DNA of 64,000 bases, from positions 207,001 to 271,000 of the forward strand of contig JAQGDQ010000206.1 of assembly GCA_030141605.1 (NCBI GenBank), read 5' to 3'. The notes below the pieces were generated by a model. It saw nothing but the letters and a program-made list of their open reading frames with translations. It searched no databases and was not told the DNA's origin. The position numbers were made by a program, and so were the translations under genes. Origin of the DNA: Tubiluchus corallicola. Its lineage: Eukaryota > Priapulida > Priapulimorpha > Priapulimorphida > Tubiluchidae. Below are positions 59,601 to 64,000 of this stretch, piece after piece (the first letter of the stretch is position 1; each line of letters opens with the position of its first letter).

Positions 59601-62600
59601 AAACAAATAAAACTGAATATTCACAAGATAAGTGATAGTGTCTACCTTTCTTTATGAGTATCTAAAACATATTTATGATTTAAATAGTGAATATTCGCTG
59701 TTAAGACACGACACTAGCTGAGGCATTAGAAAATTAATAAAAAATTGCCAGTTATTTATAAAATATCTATTATAGGAACACGTCCTAAAATAAAAACACA
59801 AAACGATAAACAAGAGATGCAGAAATGAGCCACAAATTTTGCGCTTTCAATTTCTTTCGTTACACAGCAAGCGTACTCGATGAGAAAACGTGTGCTGCTA
59901 CCTGGTGACACACAGCTACGTTTAACAATTGTGTAAATATTACAATAGTATCAGATTTTACATTTTTTACTTGGCGGACAATACAAGACATTAGAATTAC
60001 TAGAATTTATTGCTAGATTTACCATGAGCATACAAAGATAATTTTTACAGAAAGCATTGAATTAACACAAATTTTACAAAGAAAAAACATTAATATATAA
60101 TTTTTATTGAGACTACGGGCATGTCTCTGGACAACACCAGGAAGAAAATCTTGTGTTGGTGCTGCCCAGATTAATGGTAAATATGAAAATTAAGAAACAA
60201 AACAGAAATGCATTAAATGATTTCTCTCTCACACTCACTCGCTCTCACACAGTCACTTGCTCACACACACAAATGCATGCACACACGCTCGCTCACACAC
60301 ACACACACACACACTTTCTTCTAGAATGAAGACAAGTTGCAAAAGGTAGAAATTCAGCATGTTGATGAGGAATACATGAATTACACATGTTAGTACGATG
60401 AAGTTATGATGACGATTAAGTCATGATAATATTTCTAATATATAAATATATATAGAGCATGCAGCTAAATATGAAGTCAAAACACTTTTGACCAGTCTGC
60501 AGACATCATATGTGTGACTGCAACCCAAAACTGTCCATAAGTCGGCATAGTTAAAAGAAGGTTATGATGTTTCAAAGCAGAATGCATCAAAAATTGGGTC
60601 AAATATCAATTTCTCGTTATTTAAAAAAACGAATGCTAAATACAGTCTAGTCTCGTTATCTCGCCACTGTCCGTCTAGGGCAAATTTTTGGTGAGAGGCG
60701 AGTATGGCGAGATAACGGGAATATAACGAAGTTAGTCTGTATGTATATAGAGTAAGGATATGTATATATGTAGAGTAAGGATATCGGTGACGCTTTAGTT
60801 TCTCTGCACATTAACCAACCACAGCACTCCTAATCTAATCCTGGTGAGACACACACTAGATTAATTATGTCTGTCTATCGAGTACAGCAGCATTGTCTAC
60901 ATACCGCGGTTATATTGATCGATTCACCTCTGAGTTTGTCTGTTTGGCGACATAACGAATATAGTTTACATAAGCACTCATCCTAGCATGACGTGGCGAG
61001 GGCGAGAAGCGAGGGTGGCGACTTAACGAGGTAAATATCAAAGCAGGAAATCCGTCCTGGTACTTTCTATGGCGAGAGACGAGTTACGAGGGGCGAGATA
61101 ACGAGGCTAGACTGTATATAGGACTTTTAATTGAGTTCTAGAAGGAAATCGCCAGGAAATAATTTAAAAAATACTAAAAAATTTAAATTTATAACCCCTT
61201 ACCCACTTCTCTGCTGAAACACTACTAATGCAATTGTGAAAAACTGGTATTTTGAAACTCTGAGAGCAGCTAGTGGAAGCAGCCATTTTTTTCTTTTGCC
61301 AAGCCTCGATACTCATCTGGAAGAGTCATCTACTGGATTTAAACACAACTTCATGGCAAAGTCCATAGCAACCATCATTCGTACGGTTGCTAGGCATTTT
61401 TGCTGAAGCGCGACAAGAGGCAATGGCAAACTATAACAGCGATTTTCTCAAAAGTGCGCAGCCTGCACTTTAATTTCAACATGGATTATCTCAGCTTAGA
61501 AATAACATGGAGCAATGAGTTTGTACGAAAATGCTCCTCAAGAAAAACAGATACAGGGTATTTGAATAACTAAGAAATTTAATAGCCAACTTATGGAGAA
61601 TTTTGCTGTGCAAACACACATTTTTCAACAAAATTCTCTCCTTCGTCTAGAGTGTCACTGGCATCGAATGAGGCATATATGGTTGACAAACAATTACTAT
61701 TGTCCCCCCTCTGCTGACCTGATAATAATGTAATTCTGGATTATTGATCAGTATCTGTACAATCAGCTGCACCATCTGATCTTGCATGCCCAATCTCTGC
61801 CTCTCATTCATACCTGTAAAATATTAATGAACACCTGCAAAATCAAAGTAAGTAAGAATTGACTTTGTTGTCAAATCTGTGAAAAGCGAAGAAAAATATT
61901 ATCTTAATTGGAAGCTGAAGGGAAACTAAAGTCACAGTAAGTCATAATTTTGACTAAGAAAAAAGTCACAATTTTGACTATGGAAAAAGTCACAGAAAGT
62001 CACAATTTTGACTAGGAAAAAGTCACAATTTTGACTATGGAAAAAGTCACAGAAAGTCACAATTTTGACTAGGAAAAAGTCACAGAAAGTCACAATTTTG
62101 ACTAGGAAAAAAGTCAGAAAAAGTGACAATTTTGGCTAGGAAAAAAGACCAGGAAAAGGGTGAAAATTTCGACTAGGAAAAAAGTCACAGGAAAAAAGTG
62201 ACAATGTTGGCTAGGAAAAGTCACAGGAAAAAAGTGATAATTTCGGCTAAGAAAAAAGACACAGGAAAAAGGTGAAAATTTTGGCTAGGAAAAAGGTCAC
62301 AGAAAAAAGCTACAATTTTGGCTAGGAAAAAAATCACAGGAAAAAAGAGACAACCTTGGCCAGGAAAAGTCACAGAAAAAAGTGACAATTTTGGTTAGGA
62401 AAAGTCACAGAAAAAAATGACAATTTTGACTAGGAAAGACAGTCGGGTAATCAAACAAAAATATTTAAGTCAATCACAATTTAATTAATAATTAAATCTG
62501 TTGCTAATTGACAATATAAGAGCAGTACAAATTGACAACACTATTTATATTACATGTACGTGAAAAAATAAGTTTTGTTCAATATCTCAGGATCAGGGTT

Positions 62601-63386
62601 ATTTTCCTGCCATTTTCTGTGATTTTTCTCACAAAGTCACGGCATTTCCAGTGACTAAAATTTGACCCTAGAAAATTGCATACAACGTGACATGCCTGTA
62701 AAGTTGTGTTTAGCTAAAATTTTACAAAAGCATACAGATTTGCACGCTGAAACACACGAACAAATTGCACCTTCTAATGACTTTATCAGTCAGCACTCAG
62801 TTGGATACATAAACTCATATCTCGGTTTGCCGGCCCTCGCTTCTATGTATATCGGAAGAATCGGAAAAAATCTGCACCGTTAAAAATCCCGCGTACTGTG
62901 GACACAGTCCATTGTTTCGCGAGCAGACCGCTAGTAGCCGTCACTTTGTTTACATCATTACATCAGTGTAACCACGTGTATATCTCCATGTATAAAAATA
63001 TAGAATCGATTATGCAGAGTTATTTGAGCCAATTTATGTGGAGTTATTTGAGTCAACTGCAGACAGTTTTTACATACTTTTGCATAGGAGCGGCCCTAAA
63101 CGTTTTTGAGACAATTAGGTGACTGGTTCTACATTACCATGGGTATAATACACGGTGCCTACTGTATTATAGCATAATATCGGTAAATACAAACAACGGG
63201 CAAATATGGACAGACGTCTCCTTACTTTTGTCCGGGAAACCGAGATACGAGTGTAGTAAATTCTACATGACTGCAAAGAGCTTTACAATGTCGATGCCTA
63301 AAACGTACCGGGCGGAAAACGTTTCAAAGATCGGCTGACATCTAACAGCACTTGGTTGTAATCTTTATATTTGCGCAGCTCCGCAT
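53638..63386 (-). CDS. TBC1D20: TBC1D20 Rab GTPase-activating protein (5' end off window)
   Basis: ER-membrane TBC-domain GAP; the family acts on Rab1 and Rab18, controlling ER-Golgi traffic and lipid droplets. Exons on minus: 63309-63386, 61719-61813, 59388-59479, 58683-58784, 56926-57067, 55461-55642, 53638-53845. Phases agree throughout, giving 298 codons plus stop. Visible TBC features: VLLDVSR, fitting the IxxDxxR arginine-finger motif; HYYQ|GYHD across the 61719/59479 junction, giving the YxQ glutamine finger; then DFMNTSMEETTKILDYLYP, SWLITWYGHVLSDFKHVVRL, PYMPIYLAAA and a downstream SIPGDLPFELLL helix. The last exon encodes a basic stretch, GPKLFTFKKLNQL, and a C-terminal hydrophobic segment (IVMWTMAGTVCLLSYLMY) followed by a short tail, matching the tail anchor of TBC1D20. 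By comparison with human (403 aa), roughly 90 N-terminal residues are encoded beyond the right edge. Confidence 0.95.
54256..54670. mobile_element. hAT-like non-autonomous element
   Basis: Ends are CAGGGGGGTATTAACC and GATACGCCCCTG, with imperfect 8-bp flanks GCAATCAT and ACAATCTT. Length 415 bp, no ORF; lies in the TBC1D20 intron before the last exon. Confidence 0.6.
55028..55382. mobile_element. TA-flanked MITE, CACTCATGTCTCGG family, copy 1
   Basis: Ends CACTCATGTCTCGGTTTG and CAAACCGAGATGTGAATG, with TA on each side. Its middle (ACACAGTCCGTTGTTTCACA onwards) is related to 62812-63253 and to the core of the elements at 23913 and 35206. Confidence 0.7.
55890..56130 (+). mobile_element. Probable LINE 3' UTR fragment
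   Basis: The sequence GTAAATGTTTATTGCGGAATAA then ATCTATTAAAATCTAAAA, preceded by TATATTGTAAT repeats, has the form of a LINE 3' UTR and tail. No ORF is visible. It lies in a TBC1D20 intron. Confidence 0.35.
56385..56791. mobile_element. hAT-like MITE, copy 4 (internally deleted)
   Basis: A 407-bp copy with perfect 8-bp flanks GTTTAGAG at 56377-56384 and 56792-56799, in a TBC1D20 intron. It has lost about 100 bp of internal sequence and is the most diverged of the four copies. Confidence 0.88.
57394..57877. mobile_element. Tigger/pogo-like MITE, CAGTGAACCTTGG family
   Basis: Left end CAGTGAACCTTGGATATAAG, right end CTTATACCCAATGTTGACTG, flanked by TA. It contains repeated CCCTTATA words. 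The 81-codon ORF inside it (57472-57717) has no recognisable transposase motif. Confidence 0.8.
59091..59200. mobile_element. Fragment of a CAGGGCCGGCTCTA-type element
   Basis: It begins CTGGGCCGGCTCTAACCAC and continues CTAGGGCACCAAATTTTGGG, resembling the left end of the 6278-6957 element. The opposite end was not found, so this looks truncated. Confidence 0.45.
60222..60314. repeat. CA/CT-rich simple sequence
   Basis: Mixed (CT)n, CACTCGCT and (CA)n low-complexity run in a TBC1D20 intron. Confidence 0.9.
60643..61114. mobile_element. Tigger/pogo-like MITE, CAGTCTAGTCTCG family
   Basis: Terminal inverted repeats CAGTCTAGTCTCGTTATCTC and GAGATAACGAGGCTAGACTG match over about 23 bp with one mismatch and are flanked by TA. 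It lies in the TBC1D20 intron between 59479 and 61719. Confidence 0.85.
61925..62440. repeat. Degenerate tandem repeat of GTCACAATTTTGACTAGGAAAA
   Basis: Motifs of about 23 bp, sometimes as doubled units with AGTCACAGAAAGTCAC, run for over 500 bp with increasing divergence to the right. It lies in a TBC1D20 intron. Confidence 0.9.
62812..63253. mobile_element. TA-flanked MITE, CACTCATGTCTCGG family, copy 2
   Basis: Ends AACTCATATCTCGGTTTGCC and GAAACCGAGATACGAGTG, flanked by TA. It ends 55 bp from TBC1D20 exon 63309-63386. The ORFs in it are incidental. Confidence 0.7.
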
Positions 63387-63740
63387 CTGAGTAGAAAAAG
63401 ACGAACTTGGTATTAAAATTCAAAAATCATGCAGAAACAAGCCAATAATGAGTTTCAAGGATAAAAAACAATCAAATTTCCGTCTTACTTTTTCTCTTTC
63501 AGCGGCCTGCAAATCGCAATCGGGTAAGTTGGAAATGGCATTCCGATTATAATTAACAGCAAAATTTTAATCATATATTTAAAATTGTATTGCAAATGTG
63601 AACGCTATGATAGGTTGAACAGGAAAAGCCATGTTAAAATAACTGTTTAGTAGTAATATGTCTTAATGACCAAATTCACGTATTGTTTGATTACGGTTTG
63701 ACAAACTAGATGTCAGCACCTGCATTACATTCTCTGCATA

Positions 63741-64000
63741 CAGTGTTCCTTCACTTATCGCGGGTGTTCCGTTCCAGGCCCACCCGCGATAAGTGAATTT
63801 CCGAGAAGTAGGGACGCTATACTTATTTAATACTTACACATTTGGGTGGCATCGTGGGGCTTGAATAAGTTCAGTCTCTAGCGAAAATTTCACAAATAGC
63901 ATACAAGAAAACAAATTGCAAGGTACATGAACCAATCAGCAACTGGGATACAGAGTAGCATTCTCTGGTTGGTCGCTTTCCATCAATCAACCATTCGTAT
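63741..64000. mobile_element. Tigger/pogo-like MITE, CAGTGTTCCCTC family, copy 3 (cut by window edge)
   Basis: It starts after TA with CAGTGTTCCTTCACTTATCG and follows the 37572 copy closely (ATCGTGGGGCTTGAATAAGT, CAATCAGCAACTGGGATAC). It runs off the right edge. Confidence 0.85.

Noticed and set aside
63498-63520. Microexon with good splice signals, on plus (CTTTCAG to GTAAGT) or minus (TTTGCAG to GTAAGA)
   Set aside because: On minus it would introduce a stop in the phase required by TBC1D20 exon 63309-63386. On plus there is no gene for it to join.

Overview
The window is animal nuclear DNA from an AT-rich genome: multi-exon genes with GT-AG introns of roughly 0.1-4 kb, tRNA-derived SINEs, non-LTR and Penelope-like retroelement debris, hAT-like and Tigger/pogo-like miniature transposons, and many minisatellites. 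The proteins are clear animal orthologues. The sequence does not show the phylum; gene size and repeat types fit a non-vertebrate metazoan.

Three protein-coding genes can be reconstructed exon by exon, with splice phases agreeing at every junction. (1) 0.3-29.2 kb, minus strand: an ATAD2-type AAA+ ATPase/bromodomain chromatin protein. Its 3' end runs off the left edge and its start codon is unresolved. (2) 30.4-47.9 kb, plus strand: a complete PRPF4B (PRP4 kinase) of 14 exons and 1014 codons, close to the human length. (3) 53.6-63.4 kb, minus strand: TBC1D20, the Rab1 GTPase-activating protein, complete at its C-terminus, with its N-terminal exon(s) beyond the right edge. ATAD2 and PRPF4B are head to head over at most about 1.3 kb. 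PRPF4B and TBC1D20 are tail to tail over about 5.8 kb. These are housekeeping genes for chromatin, splicing and ER/Golgi traffic, with no evident shared pathway.

Introns and spacers hold the rest. Four copies of one hAT-like MITE carry 8-bp target duplications (three perfect, one with a single mismatch). At least six further elements have TA-flanked inverted repeats of Tigger/pogo type. Two copies of a CAGGGATGAGAA-ended element have exact 7-bp duplications, one of them inside a Penelope-like remnant. A hAT transposase C-terminus, LINE reverse-transcriptase pieces, LINE 3' ends and SINEs are also present. Minisatellites have periods of 42, 53, 69, 72, 110, 114, 129 and 139 bp. Most long ORFs outside the three genes are by-products of tandem repeats.

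I found no convincing undescribed system. The items most worth a second look are the ATAD2 bromodomain, which lacks its usual acetyl-lysine-binding asparagine and part of the ZA loop; a GC-rich spliced-looking exon just downstream of PRPF4B; and a core sequence shared between two MITE families with different ends.
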